NCBI GenBank assembly: GCA_038144425.1
Contig: JAYQNS010000003.1
Location: 682,001 to 746,000 of the forward strand
Direction: 5' to 3'
DNA length: 64,000 nt
Origin: Salivita marina
GTDB lineage: Bacteria; Pseudomonadota; Gammaproteobacteria; Pseudomonadales; Azotimanducaceae
In this document: positions 35,626 through 44,700 of the stretch, piece after piece
Position numbering within the stretch: the stretch's first letter is position 1
Layout: each line of letters starts with the position of its first letter
The notes under the pieces: model-generated
Database searches by the model: none
Seen by the model: the letters and a program-made list of their open reading frames with translations, nothing else
Told to the model about the DNA's origin: nothing
Program-made: the position numbers and the translations under genes

Positions 35626-37311
35626 TCACTCCACAACTTGATCGATCACGAGGGCTTTCACGCCAGAGAAGGCGCTCCCATCTTCCGTGCGCAGGGGCCC
35701 GAGACGCCCCTCGAGGTCTCCCGGGGCCGCGCGCACCCCGCCGCTGGCCGTCACCCGAGCCACCACCTCGAGAGCGGGCACGGAGCGCAGACCCTGCCCC
35801 GGGATCATGGCCGAGCCCTCATCCAGCACCACCTCCCGCGGCAATTCGCTTGCCAGAAAGCGATCCACGGCAAGGGGCATGGGCGTGCCTGGGGTGCGGG
35901 CAAAGACGAAGACCGTGGCCTCGGGCGCGGCGCTGAGCCCCGGCGCCAGGGAAAGCTGAAGTCGGAGGGCCGCAGGGGTGGCTTCCCCGGCCTCCACCGG
36001 CTCGTCAGCAGGCGGTGCTGCGGAGCTTTCTGTCTCGAGGGTAAAACGCGGCGCCGGCGCCGTCGGGCCAAGGGCTAGCGTTACCCGGGCGCCGGCGGTG
36101 GGCACGGCTTCGAGCACGACCTCCTTCATATCGTCCCCGCCCGCGGGGGACCCATCCATGGACAGGCGCGCCACCACTTCCACCGCCTCCTGGCCCACGA
36201 TGCTCATAGCCGGGCTCATGGCATCCTCGGGCCCGAGGCGCACGGACAGCTGGGTGGCAGGATTGTGGCGCTCCACGGCGAGGGGCATTCGTCCCCCGGG
36301 AGGCCGGGCCAGAATAAACAGCTGGGCCTGGGCCGGCAGGTTCTCAAGCCAAGCCGGCGCCACGGTGAGATCCACGGCAATGCCCGGCCCCGCGGGCGCC
36401 GCTTCGCCCAGGGCCGCAAGGTCCAAGCCCCCCAGCTCCGCTGCTCGGCGCTGGGCGTCTTCCAAAAACTGACGCCGCGCCGGATTCGTGACCCCTGCCG
36501 CCAGCACCCGGCGAAAGGTCTCCGCCGCCTCTCGATAGCGGGCTTGAGAGAAGGCATCCATGGCCAGGAGTTCAAGCATGACGGGCTGGTCCGGCACGGT
36601 AGCGAGGACGCGATCGACCAGAGCCCGGGCGGTAGGGTCGAGGCGCCGATCGTTCGCGAGGTAGAGGGCTTGAGCTCGGTAGACGAGGGCCACGAGGGCG
36701 CCCCCGGTGAGCTTTTCCACCTCCTCAAAGGCCGTCGCGGCCTGGGTGAAGGCACCCAAATCCATGGCCCGCTGGCCGACGAGAAACCAGCCATCGGGTT
36801 CCTTCGCATCAAGGCTACGCAGGCGCTGTTCAAGCCCCTCAAGGCGCAGGCGCAGGCCCGCGATCTCCGACGTCGTGGGGTCCTCGCCAAGGGCCGCCTG
36901 GGCCGCGTCAAAGACCTCAAGTTCGGCCTTGAAGGCCAAATCCTCCGCAGCTCCGAAGGAAAGCCCCCAGGGCGCATAAAACAGCAGCGCCAGCAGGGGC
37001 ATCAGCACCGCACTGGCCCAGAGCACGCGGCGAGCAGGGCGGGCCGCCATCTTGACCCCCGTGGGCGTTGCGGTCCCCACATCGGCGAGGAGGGCCCGGT
37101 CAAGCTCCGCCAAGAGCGCGCGGTGGCTCGGGGCATCGAGGCGCCCGTCGGCGAGATCCTCGGCAAGCTCGGCGCGCCGCTCCTCAAAGGTGGCGAGGTT
37201 GGAACTTAGGCGCAGCGCATCGCCGTCATCAAGGGAGCGCCGGCGCAAGGGGTACAGCACAAAGCCCATGGCCCCGAGGGCGAGGGCCAGGAGGGAAAGC
37301 CAAAGGGTCAT
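35626..37311 (-). CDS. ccmI: Cytochrome c maturation protein CcmI
   Basis: Apocytochrome c chaperone of the System I heme ligation complex, inner membrane with a periplasmic C-terminus. It has 561 residues. The N-terminal membrane part resembles NrfF/CcmI starts (LWLSLLALALGAMGFVLYPL) and a second hydrophobic segment lies near residues 92-112 (VLWASAVLMPLLALLFYAPW). TPR-like repeats span about residues 150-290, with KLTGGALVALVYRAQALYLAND. A beta-rich C-terminal domain follows, in which the motif PGTPMPLAVDRF is repeated in variant form (PGGRMPLAVERH), as in other CcmI proteins. It overlaps ccmH by 4 bases and is the last gene of the ccm operon. Confidence 0.93.
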   Translation of the reverse strand: MTLWLSLLALALGAMGFVLYPLRRRSLDDGDALRLSSNLATFEERRAELAEDLADGRLDAPSHRALLAELDRALLADVGTATPTGVKMAARPARRVLWASAVLMPLLALLFYAPWGLSFGAAEDLAFKAELEVFDAAQAALGEDPTTSEIAGLRLRLEGLEQRLRSLDAKEPDGWFLVGQRAMDLGAFTQAATAFEEVEKLTGGALVALVYRAQALYLANDRRLDPTARALVDRVLATVPDQPVMLELLAMDAFSQARYREAAETFRRVLAAGVTNPARRQFLEDAQRRAAELGGLDLAALGEAAPAGPGIAVDLTVAPAWLENLPAQAQLFILARPPGGRMPLAVERHNPATQLSVRLGPEDAMSPAMSIVGQEAVEVVARLSMDGSPAGGDDMKEVVLEAVPTAGARVTLALGPTAPAPRFTLETESSAAPPADEPVEAGEATPAALRLQLSLAPGLSAAPEATVFVFARTPGTPMPLAVDRFLASELPREVVLDEGSAMIPGQGLRSVPALEVVARVTASGGVRAAPGDLEGRLGPLRTEDGSAFSGVKALVIDQVVE

Positions 37312-37793
37312 GCCTTCGAGTTCTCCCCAAGGGTCCGGGAGAGCCGCTCAAGGGCTGCCTGCTCCTCCGGCGACAGCGGCGCCGGGGCCTCCCCCCGGCG
37401 CTGACGCAGCACAAGGCGCGCCACGAAGGCCAGGGCCAGAAGGAAGAGTATTGCCGGGCCAAACCACAGTACGTAGGTGGCGGGCATCACCCGGGGTCGA
37501 TAGAGGATGAAGTCCCCGTAGCGCGCCAGCAGGTACTCGCGAATCTCCTCGTCTCCCTTCCCCCCCTGCACCATGGTGGCCACGGTGCGCCGGAGATCGG
37601 CGGAGATGGGGGAGTCGGAGCCCGACAGATTGGTGTTAAGGCACTTCGGGCAGCGCAGCTCGTCAATGAGCGCCTTGTAGCGCGCTTCCTCGGCAGCCGT
37701 TTCAAAGGCGTAGGTATCAATGGCGGCGAAGCTTGCGGTGCCGAGGGCCAGCAGCAGGGTCCCCAGCAGGGCCCTCAGGGTGATGAAGTTCAT
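37308..37793 (-). CDS. ccmH: Cytochrome c maturation protein CcmH (CycL type)
   Basis: Periplasm-facing thiol-disulfide protein that presents reduced apocytochrome c to the heme lyase. At 161 residues it is the short form. A signal peptide precedes the motif LRCPKC, the functional CxxC of the family, then SISADLR-type context (SDSPISADLRRTVATMVQGG) and YGDFILYRP. A C-terminal membrane helix lies near residues 105-128. A separate ccmI downstream explains the absence of the fused C-terminal TPR domain found in E. coli CcmH. It overlaps both neighbours by 4 bases. Confidence 0.95.
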   Translation of the reverse strand: MNFITLRALLGTLLLALGTASFAAIDTYAFETAAEEARYKALIDELRCPKCLNTNLSGSDSPISADLRRTVATMVQGGKGDEEIREYLLARYGDFILYRPRVMPATYVLWFGPAILFLLALAFVARLVLRQRRGEAPAPLSPEEQAALERLSRTLGENSKA

Positions 37794-38341
37794 GCCGGGG
37801 GTTCCTCTAGGGCGAGGCCAAGTCCCCTAAGCACAGGGCGAATTTCCTCTTCCCAGACGCGCCGATCCACGGCCCCCACGCGCTTGTAGCGAATGATGCC
37901 GTCGCCGTCGACGATGAAGGTTTCCGGGGCGCCGTAGACCCCGAGCTCGATCCCCAGGCTGCCATTCTCGTCCACCACGGAGAGGCGATAGGGATCGCCG
38001 TAGCGGGCCAGCCAGGCCCGGGCCGCGGGGCCATCGTCCTTGTAGTTCACGCCCACCAGGGGCACGGCGTAGCGCGCAGCAATACGGTTCAGCTCCGCGT
38101 GCTCCGCCTTACAGGTGGGGCACCAGGTCGCCCAGACGTTCAAGAGGAAGGGCGCGCCCAGGAGATCCTGCCGCGCCACAGGGGCGCCGTCGGCCAGGCG
38201 GGTTTTCTGGAAATCGGGCAGGGGCTGATTCAGCAGCGCAGAGGGCAGCTCGTGGGGATCGTTGAGAGCAAAGCCCCGCCAGAGCATGAACGCCATGAGC
38301 AGAAAGAGCCCAAGGGGCAGGAAGAGGCTGGTGCGGCTCAC
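37790..38341 (-). CDS. ccmG: Thiol:disulfide interchange protein CcmG/DsbE
   Basis: Membrane-anchored periplasmic thioredoxin that reduces the apocytochrome c heme-binding cysteines. It has 183 residues with an N-terminal anchor (LFLPLGLFLLMAFMLWRG) and the active site NVWATWCPTCKAEH. The CPTC motif and the conserved GVYGAPETFIVDGDGIIRYK, with the family's cis-Pro region, identify CcmG. It sits between ccmF and ccmH with 4-base overlaps. Confidence 0.96.
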   Translation of the reverse strand: MSRTSLFLPLGLFLLMAFMLWRGFALNDPHELPSALLNQPLPDFQKTRLADGAPVARQDLLGAPFLLNVWATWCPTCKAEHAELNRIAARYAVPLVGVNYKDDGPAARAWLARYGDPYRLSVVDENGSLGIELGVYGAPETFIVDGDGIIRYKRVGAVDRRVWEEEIRPVLRGLGLALEEPPA

Positions 38342-40323
38342 GAAGCGAGCGCTCCCGCCAGGGCGGCCTGGTCGCGCAGCTTCAGCCGCCGGTAGCGCCG
38401 ATCGAAGGCGGCCATGAGCCCACCGAACATCATAAGCACGCCTCCAAACCAGACCCAGCGAACGAAGGGCTTATCGTGTACCCGAAGGGCCCAGGCCCCC
38501 TCCCCTAGCGGTTCCCCCAGGGCCACATAAAGATCGCGGAAGACCCCGGGATCGATATCCGCTTCCGTCATGACCATCTGCCGGGCCAGGTAACGGCGTT
38601 TCTCCGGGTGCAGCACGGCAATGGGCTGACCGTTTTGAAATACCCGCACCGTACCCTGGTCCGCCACGTAATTCGGCCCCTCAAGGGGCGCGACCCCTTC
38701 AAACAGGTAGGTACGGGGGCCAAGGGTGACGCTTTCCCCTGGGGCGAGGCGCACGTCCCGCTCCGCGGAGTAGGTGGTGGTCAAGGCAATGCCGAGGGCC
38801 GTCACCGCCACCCCCAGGTGGGCCAGCACCATGCCGCCATAGCCCGCGCCGAGATTCTTCAAGCCCCGGAGCTTCGCCCCCAGGCCTCGTTTGTTACGCA
38901 CCCGCTCGAGCGCGTCGATCGTCAGCGCCAGCGCGATCCAGGCCCCGAGCATGACGGACAGCACGGGCCAGAGGCCCAGAGCGCCCGTAACCACCAGGGG
39001 CAGGGCTAGGCCCAGGGCCACGCTCGCGAGAGCCACCTTGCTTAAGCTGCTCATCAGCTGCGCCGCGCCCGTGCGCTTCCAGCGCGCCAGGGGCGCCGGC
39101 GCCATGATCAAAAGAAGCAGCACCATGAGGGGCACGAAGACCGCGTTGAAATAGGGCGGCCCCACGGAGATCTTACCGCCGCCGGTCAGGGATTCGTAAA
39201 CCAGGGGATAGAGCGTGCCCAGGAGCACCGCGGCCGTGGAGACCACCAACACGATGTTATTGGCCAGCAGCATGACCTCCCGGGAGAGACCCTCGTAGCG
39301 GGCCTCGGCGCGCATCACCGGGGCGCGAAGGGCGTAGAGGGCCAGCGCACTGCCCACCACGAGCAGCAGGAAGACGAGGATGAACATGCCCCGCTCCGGG
39401 TCCACGGCAAAGGCGTGCACGGAGGTCAGTACCCCGGAGCGCACGATAAAGGCGCCGAGGAGGGACAGGGAAAAGGCGGCAATGGCCAGCAGCACGGTCC
39501 AGCTCTTGAACACCCCGCGCTTTTCCGTCACCGCAAGGGAATGGATCAGCGCCGTGCCCACGAGCCAGGGCATGAAGGAAGCGTTCTCCACCGCATCCCA
39601 GAACCACCAGCCGCCCCAGCCCAGTTCGTAGTAAGCCCACCAGCTACCCAGGGCAATGCCGACGGAAAGAAAGGCCCAGGCAAGGTTCGTCCAGGGCCGG
39701 GACCAGCGGGCCCAAGCCGCATCAAGGCGACCGGAGAGGAGCGCCGCAATGGCGAAGGCAAAGGCCACGGAAAAGCCTACGTAGCCCGTATAGAGCATGG
39801 GCGGATGGACAATCAGCCCGAAATCCTGGAGCTGGGGGTTCAGGTCCGCCCCCTCCGCTGCGGCCACCGGGAGCACGCGCTCAAAGGGATTTGAGGTCAT
39901 GAGCAAAAACAGGATGAAGCCCACGGTGAGGGCCCCCATAACGGACAGCACCCGGGCCAGCATGGCCGTGGGCAGGGCCTCCGAACGCAGGGCCACGGCG
40001 AGGGTCCAGCCCCCCATGATGAGGGTCCACAGTAAGAAGGAGCCCTCGTGAGCCCCCCACACGGCGCTGACCTTGTAGTACCAGGGTAGGAGCGCATTGG
40101 AATTATTGGCCACGTAGGCCACGGAAAAATCGTCCTGCACGAACGCCTGCGTAAGGCAGGCATAGGACAGGAGCAGGAATACGAAAAGCCCCGCGGACAG
40201 GGCCCCAGCGCTGTGCTGCAGCGTGAGGTCCCGGCGGACCACCCCCGCCATGGGCACCACGGCCAGAAGTACCGCGAGCATCAGCGCAAGGATAAGCGCG
40301 AAGTGTCCCAGCTCTGGAATCAT
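38338..40323 (-). CDS. ccmF: Cytochrome c heme lyase subunit CcmF
   Basis: Large inner-membrane protein (661 residues, many transmembrane helices) that takes heme from CcmE and joins it to apocytochrome c. It contains the tryptophan-rich WWD domain GWGGWWFWDAVENASFMPW facing the periplasm, the flanking conserved His regions (GAHEGSFLLW, TALIHSLAVTEKRG) and a periplasmic C-terminal region near residue 510-600. It is of normal length and intact. It starts 25 bases after ccmE. Confidence 0.98.
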   Translation of the reverse strand: MIPELGHFALILALMLAVLLAVVPMAGVVRRDLTLQHSAGALSAGLFVFLLLSYACLTQAFVQDDFSVAYVANNSNALLPWYYKVSAVWGAHEGSFLLWTLIMGGWTLAVALRSEALPTAMLARVLSVMGALTVGFILFLLMTSNPFERVLPVAAAEGADLNPQLQDFGLIVHPPMLYTGYVGFSVAFAFAIAALLSGRLDAAWARWSRPWTNLAWAFLSVGIALGSWWAYYELGWGGWWFWDAVENASFMPWLVGTALIHSLAVTEKRGVFKSWTVLLAIAAFSLSLLGAFIVRSGVLTSVHAFAVDPERGMFILVFLLLVVGSALALYALRAPVMRAEARYEGLSREVMLLANNIVLVVSTAAVLLGTLYPLVYESLTGGGKISVGPPYFNAVFVPLMVLLLLIMAPAPLARWKRTGAAQLMSSLSKVALASVALGLALPLVVTGALGLWPVLSVMLGAWIALALTIDALERVRNKRGLGAKLRGLKNLGAGYGGMVLAHLGVAVTALGIALTTTYSAERDVRLAPGESVTLGPRTYLFEGVAPLEGPNYVADQGTVRVFQNGQPIAVLHPEKRRYLARQMVMTEADIDPGVFRDLYVALGEPLGEGAWALRVHDKPFVRWVWFGGVLMMFGGLMAAFDRRYRRLKLRDQAALAGALAS

Positions 40324-40348
40324 GCTTCCCCCAAGAGTGATTTAGGCC

Positions 40349-40822
40349 CTAGCCCCCGGCGTCGAGGGTGGCCATACCCGCCCGCTGGCCCTCCGCCGCC
40401 TTGCGCCCAGCGAGTTCCGCGAGCTCCGGAGGCATGTAATTTTCGTCGTGCTTGGCCAGCACTTCGCTGGCCTCAAAAGTGCCACTGGCGCGGAGCCGCC
40501 CTGTGGCCACGATGCCCTGGCCTTCCCCGAAGAGATCCGGGAGGATGCCCTCGTACACCACGGGAACGTTGTGCCCGGCCATATCGGACAAGGTAAAGCG
40601 GACCGCCAGGGAGCCAGGATCCCGCTGCACGCTTCCCTCGAGAACCATGCCACCGGCACGGATGCGCTGATCCACGGGGGCTTCGCCTCGAGCGATTTGA
40701 TCCGGCGGGTAGAACAGATTGATGTTTTCGTTTAGCGCAAAGAGCGCAAGGCCCACGGCCAGGGCCACCCCCGCGAATAAAAAGGCGACCAGCGTCAGGC
40801 GTTGCTTACGCTTTGGATGCAT
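40349..40822 (-). CDS. ccmE: Cytochrome c maturation heme chaperone CcmE
   Basis: Periplasmic heme chaperone tethered by one N-terminal helix. The chosen ATG at 40822 gives 157 residues starting MHPKRKQRLTLVAFLF; a TTG 15 bases upstream is less likely. The OB-fold core shows RAGGMVLEGSV, VVYEGILPDLFGEGQG and the heme-binding His in LAKHDENYMPPE, which attaches heme covalently as HxxxY-type CcmE. It is well placed between ccmD and ccmF. Confidence 0.97.
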   Translation of the reverse strand: MHPKRKQRLTLVAFLFAGVALAVGLALFALNENINLFYPPDQIARGEAPVDQRIRAGGMVLEGSVQRDPGSLAVRFTLSDMAGHNVPVVYEGILPDLFGEGQGIVATGRLRASGTFEASEVLAKHDENYMPPELAELAGRKAAEGQRAGMATLDAGG

Positions 40823-40898
40823 GGCTGGGGCTCCCAAACGATTTCACCCATGATAGCGCGCCTGCCCCAGCCCTGTCCGCCTAGGGTTGGGCTGAAGG

Positions 40899-41069
40899 CT
40901 ACTCCTGGCGCCGCTGCCGAGCGCCCTGCTCCCGAAGGAAACGGCGCTGGCGCCGTCCCGGCGCGAGGCCGTTGAAGAGCAGCACGACGAGCGTTAGGGC
41001 GTAGCAGCTCCAGACGTAAGGCCCGTGACCGCCCATGGCCAGAAAGGCGCTGAAGCTTTCGAAGTTCAC
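40899..41069 (-). CDS. ccmD: Heme exporter protein CcmD
   Basis: A 56-residue membrane protein translated from a GTG that overlaps the ccmC stop (GTGA). The sequence NFESFSAFLAMGGHGPYVW, followed by a single hydrophobic helix (SCYALTLVVLLFNGL) and a basic tail (RRQRRFLREQ), is the standard CcmD pattern, and the gene sits exactly between ccmC and ccmE. CcmD helps release holo-CcmE from the CcmABC complex. Short length makes it easy to miss. Confidence 0.93.
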   Translation of the reverse strand: MNFESFSAFLAMGGHGPYVWSCYALTLVVLLFNGLAPGRRQRRFLREQGARQRRQE

Positions 41070-41833
41070 GCCTTAGACCCTTGCTCGGCCACAAAGTTCT
41101 GCACCCAGGTTGTGCGCCGTTCCCGCTCCAGCACGACGACCCGGGTGCTCTGCAGTACGCTCCAGATAAAAAGGGCATAGAAGCCCAGCACCGATAGCAG
41201 GAGGGGAATCCACATGCTCGGCGGCATGGCCGGCTTTTCCGTCAGCTTGAAGGTGGAGGGCTGGTGCAGGGTGAGCCACCAGTCCACGGAGTACTTGATG
41301 ATGGGAATGTTCACGAGCCCCACGATAGCCAGGATGGCGCAGGCCCGGCCGGCCGCCTCGGGCCGAGCCAGGGCCTGACGAAGACCGATGATGCCGAGGT
41401 AGAGAAAAAGCAGAATCAACATGGAGGTGACCCGCGCATCCCACGCCCACCAGGTCCCCCAGGTGGGTTTTCCCCAGACGGCGCCGGTCACGAGCGCCAG
41501 GGCCGTAAAGGAGGCCCCGATGGGCGCCGCCGCCTCTAACACCATATCCGCGAGCTTCATGCGCCACACCAGGAGCACGACGCCACAGCTGCCCATCAGC
41601 ATATAGCAGGACTGAGCCAGGATCGCCGAAGGCACGTGCACGTAAATGATGCGGAAACTATTGCCCTGAAGGTAATCCGCCGGCGCCAGCGCCAAGCCCC
41701 AAAAGGCCCCTGCCCCCAGCAGCACGACCCCCAGGCCTAGAAGCCAGGGAAGCCAGGGCGCCGTGGTTTCGAAAAACCAACGCGGCGAGCCCAGACGATG
41801 CCAAAGGCGAACGAGGGGAGCGGGAACCTTCAC
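41066..41833 (-). CDS. ccmC: Heme exporter subunit CcmC
   Basis: Inner-membrane protein (255 residues, six helices) that loads heme onto CcmE. The WWD motif WGTWWAWDARVTSML and the two flanking His-containing regions (YVHVPSAILAQ, WWLTLHQPST) that hold heme in the family are present. It starts 28 bases after ccmB. Confidence 0.97.
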   Translation of the reverse strand: MKVPAPLVRLWHRLGSPRWFFETTAPWLPWLLGLGVVLLGAGAFWGLALAPADYLQGNSFRIIYVHVPSAILAQSCYMLMGSCGVVLLVWRMKLADMVLEAAAPIGASFTALALVTGAVWGKPTWGTWWAWDARVTSMLILLFLYLGIIGLRQALARPEAAGRACAILAIVGLVNIPIIKYSVDWWLTLHQPSTFKLTEKPAMPPSMWIPLLLSVLGFYALFIWSVLQSTRVVVLERERRTTWVQNFVAEQGSKA

Positions 41834-41861
41834 GGTGATCTCCTATGCAGGGGCCGTAAGC

Positions 41862-42542
41862 CTAGCCCGTTTCCACGGCAATGCTAAGGGCGCCGGCGAT
41901 AGCGAAGGGCGCGGTGACGAGGGCCAAGGCCGCCCCGGCCCCAAGCCAGGCCAGCACGGGCGCCGTGGGAAGCCCCGCCACGGCGAGCTCCGCCACGCTC
42001 ACTCCGAGGATCAGTACGGGGATAAAAAGCGGCAGCACGAGGAGCGCAAGGAGCACCCCCCCGGATCGCAGGCTGACCGTCAGGGCGGCGCCTACGCCCC
42101 CAAGGAGCACCAAAATCGGCGTACCCAGGGCCAGGCCCGCGGTCACGGGCCAGCGCGCCGCCTCGGGCAGGGCCAGCATGGCGCCGAGCACCGGAGCCAG
42201 AAGCGTCAGGGGCAGGCCCGTGCCCAGCCAGTGCACGAACAGCCGGGCAAGCACTGCAAACACTAGGGGGTCGCCGTGGAGTACAAGCTGTTCTAGCGTA
42301 CCCTCATCCCGATCCCGGCGAAAAAGCCCTTCCAGACCCAATAGCGTCGCCAGGAGCGCCGCGATCCAAAGGACTCCCGCCGCCAGAGGGGCCAGCACAG
42401 CGCTTTCCGGGCTCACGCCCAGGGGAAAGAGGGTGATGACCAGCACGAAAAAAGCCAGGGGGTTTGCCAGCTCTCCGGGCTGGCGCAGGGCCAGGGCTCC
42501 GTCGCGGCGAAACTGGCCCCAGAAGAGTCCAGGAATTTTCAT
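41862..42542 (-). CDS. ccmB: Heme exporter ABC permease CcmB
   Basis: Permease partner of CcmA in the CcmABCD ABC complex that drives release of heme-CcmE. From the ATG at 42542, which overlaps the ccmA stop (ATGA), it has 226 residues starting MKIPGLFWGQFRRD. Six hydrophobic segments and the family motif GLEGLFRRDRDEGTLEQL near residues 65-85 are clear. An upstream start in the same frame lies inside ccmA and is rejected. Confidence 0.95.
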   Translation of the reverse strand: MKIPGLFWGQFRRDGALALRQPGELANPLAFFVLVITLFPLGVSPESAVLAPLAAGVLWIAALLATLLGLEGLFRRDRDEGTLEQLVLHGDPLVFAVLARLFVHWLGTGLPLTLLAPVLGAMLALPEAARWPVTAGLALGTPILVLLGGVGAALTVSLRSGGVLLALLVLPLFIPVLILGVSVAELAVAGLPTAPVLAWLGAGAALALVTAPFAIAGALSIAVETG

Positions 42543-43150
42543 GGCGCCCCCTCCGAACCGAGCCAAAGGGTCTCCAGCCCCGGACGCGGAGTGAGCGGTT
42601 GGTGGGTGGTGAAGATTGCCCCCCCACCGGCGGCCTGGTGTTCCTCAAGGAGTGCTGTCACGAGGGCGATGCCCCGATCATCCAAAGCCGTGAAGGGTTC
42701 ATCGAGGAGCCAGAGGGGCGCCGCCATACCCAATAACGGCAGGCGCGCGAGACTCACCCGGCGCTGCTGCCCGGCGGACAGCGCCTGGCAGGGCACGTCC
42801 TCATAGCCTGCGAGCCCCACCCGACCGAGGGCTTCCATGATCGCGCTGGCCGCCGTGCCCGGGGCGGTCAGAGAGAGATAATGGGCAAGGTTCTCCTCCG
42901 CCGTCAGCAGGCCGCTGAGGGCCGGGCGATGGCCGAGGTAAGCAAGGGGCCCGGAGTCGCGGCTTACCTCGCCCTCATAATCGGGGTGGAAGCCCGCGAG
43001 AATCCTCAGCAGCGTGGTTTTCCCCGCGCCGTTCGGGCCCCGGAGCTGGAGCGCCGTCCCTCGCGCCACGGCAAAGCTGAGGTCGGCGAACAACACGCGC
43101 TCATCGCGCTCGCAGCGCAGCTGCCGAACCGTTAGCAAAGGGGTTTCCAC
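42539..43150 (-). CDS. ccmA: Heme exporter ABC ATP-binding subunit CcmA
   Basis: A 203-residue ATPase with Walker A GPNGAGKTTLLRIL, the signature LSAGQQRRVSLARL, Walker B LWLLDEPFTALDD and the H-loop TTHQPL. Small size and the LSAGQ signature are typical of CcmA. It is the first gene of the nine-gene ccm set and begins 43 bases after the methionine aminopeptidase gene, so it may be transcribed from further upstream as well. Confidence 0.96.
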   Translation of the reverse strand: METPLLTVRQLRCERDERVLFADLSFAVARGTALQLRGPNGAGKTTLLRILAGFHPDYEGEVSRDSGPLAYLGHRPALSGLLTAEENLAHYLSLTAPGTAASAIMEALGRVGLAGYEDVPCQALSAGQQRRVSLARLPLLGMAAPLWLLDEPFTALDDRGIALVTALLEEHQAAGGGAIFTTHQPLTPRPGLETLWLGSEGAP

Positions 43151-43193
43151 AGCCTCTCCTCTCCCAAGGGCCCGCCCAGTATAGCCCTCCCGC

Positions 43194-43940
43194 CTAGGGG
43201 CGCGTCATAACCTCAGGGCCCCCCGCCGTAATGACGAGGGTGTGCTCGAACTGAGCAGACCGGTTTCCCGGCCCGGAGAGCAGGGTCCAGCCATCATCCG
43301 CGGTGGTGCAGCGCTCCGAGGCCACGGATAGGAACGGCTCGATAGTAATGACCATACCCTCAGCCAAGCGGCGCCGATCGGTGGGATCAAAAAAGTTGGG
43401 AATAAAACGCGGGGCTTCGTGAAGCTTGCGCCCCACCCCATGGCTCCCGAGATCCCGGAGGGTGGTGAAGCCCGCGGCCCGAGCCGTACTTTCGATAGCC
43501 CGACCGATTTCATTGACGAAGGCCCCGGGCTGGGCCACCGCGAGGGCCGCGTCCAGGGCCGCTTGCGTCGCCGCCAGCAGCGCCTCATGTTCCGGCGCCG
43601 CCGGGGGCACGAGGAAAGTCGCGCCGGTGTCGCCGTAGTAGCCGTCCAGCTCCGCCGAGACGTCGATATTCACGATATCCCCCGGCGCCAAGGTTCGGGG
43701 CCCGGGAATGCCATGAGCGGCTTCCTCGTTCAGGCTGATGCAGGTGGCGCCGGGGAAACGATAATCGCGCTGGGGCGCCGAGCGGGCCCCGTGCTCCGCC
43801 AACATCTTCGCCCCAAGCGCGTCGAGCTCCGCGGTGGTCATACCCGGGGTCAGCGCGGCCCCCATGGCCGCTAGCGTTTGGGCCACGGCCCGGCCAGCGG
43901 CGCGAAGGCCCTCGAGATCTTGTGCACGGGTCACTTTCAT
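43194..43940 (-). CDS. map: Type I methionine aminopeptidase
   Basis: Removes the N-terminal Met from nascent proteins. From the ATG at 43940 it has 248 residues starting MKVTRAQDLEGLRAAGRAV. All five metal ligands are visible: Asp in NIDVSAELDGYYGDTGATF (two), His in SHGVGRKLHEAP, and Glu in ITIEPFL and QFEHTL. A longer reading upstream has no family similarity. In many proteobacteria map stands beside rpsB or glnD; here it lies between a rhomboid gene and ccmA, so it could be a second copy. Confidence 0.93.
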   Translation of the reverse strand: MKVTRAQDLEGLRAAGRAVAQTLAAMGAALTPGMTTAELDALGAKMLAEHGARSAPQRDYRFPGATCISLNEEAAHGIPGPRTLAPGDIVNIDVSAELDGYYGDTGATFLVPPAAPEHEALLAATQAALDAALAVAQPGAFVNEIGRAIESTARAAGFTTLRDLGSHGVGRKLHEAPRFIPNFFDPTDRRRLAEGMVITIEPFLSVASERCTTADDGWTLLSGPGNRSAQFEHTLVITAGGPEVMTRP

Positions 43941-43971
43941 GGGGCCAGTGTACGCAGCTCCCGGGGCCCGG

Positions 43972-44700
43972 TCAGCGCCTTTTGCCCATGCGCGTCGCTG
44001 GGGACCGAAGCCATTCCAGAACGGCCCAGGCGGCCCCAGCAAGGAAACCACCAATGTGCGCCCAGAAGGCCACCCCTCCCCCGCCTCCCCCCAGGGACGG
44101 GAGACCCGCCAGTACCTGAATCGCAAACCAGTAGAGGAGCATAAGCGCCGCGGGCACGGCCACCCGGGTCACGAAGAACCCCAGGAACACGAGCAGGTCG
44201 ACCCGCGCCTTCGGATAGAATACGGCGTAGGCGCCCATCACGCCGCCGATGGCGCCGGAGGCCCCGACCATGGGGACGACGCTGTCCGGGGCTGAAAGGA
44301 TTTGCGCCGTCGCCGCCGCCACTCCGGAAAGGAGATAGAAAACCCCGTAGCGGAAGGGCCCGAGGCGGTCTTCCACGTTGTCTCCGAAAATAAACAGAAA
44401 CCACATATTGCCCAGGAGATGGAGCCAGCCGCCGTGCATGAACATGCTGGTGAAGACGCTCCAGGGGTTGCGCTCCCCGAGGCGACAGCTGGCCTCAGAG
44501 CCGAGGGGGATGAGGGACCCAGGCTCACTGGAGCCCAGCAGGGCGCCGGGGATCAGCGCGCGCTCGCACAGGGATTGGAGCAGGGGTTCGGGGAAACCAA
44601 ACCCCTGCCACCGAGCCCATACCCAAAGATTCAGGGCGATAAGCCCATAGGTCACCCAGGGCGTGCGCCTGGTAGGGTTGTGATCACGAAGGGGAAACAT
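43972..44700 (-). CDS. Rhomboid family intramembrane serine protease
   Basis: A polytopic membrane protease of 242 residues. It has HGGWLHLLGNMWFLFIFGDNVED, the catalytic Ser in GASGAIGGVMGAY and the catalytic His in AFWAHIGGFLAG. A glycine run (GGGGGG) precedes the last helix. An extramembrane loop of about 45 residues lies between the first two helices, longer than in E. coli GlpG. The ATG at 44700 lies within the end of the upstream glycosyltransferase gene (17-base overlap). Confidence 0.92.
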   Translation of the reverse strand: MFPLRDHNPTRRTPWVTYGLIALNLWVWARWQGFGFPEPLLQSLCERALIPGALLGSSEPGSLIPLGSEASCRLGERNPWSVFTSMFMHGGWLHLLGNMWFLFIFGDNVEDRLGPFRYGVFYLLSGVAAATAQILSAPDSVVPMVGASGAIGGVMGAYAVFYPKARVDLLVFLGFFVTRVAVPAALMLLYWFAIQVLAGLPSLGGGGGGVAFWAHIGGFLAGAAWAVLEWLRSPATRMGKRR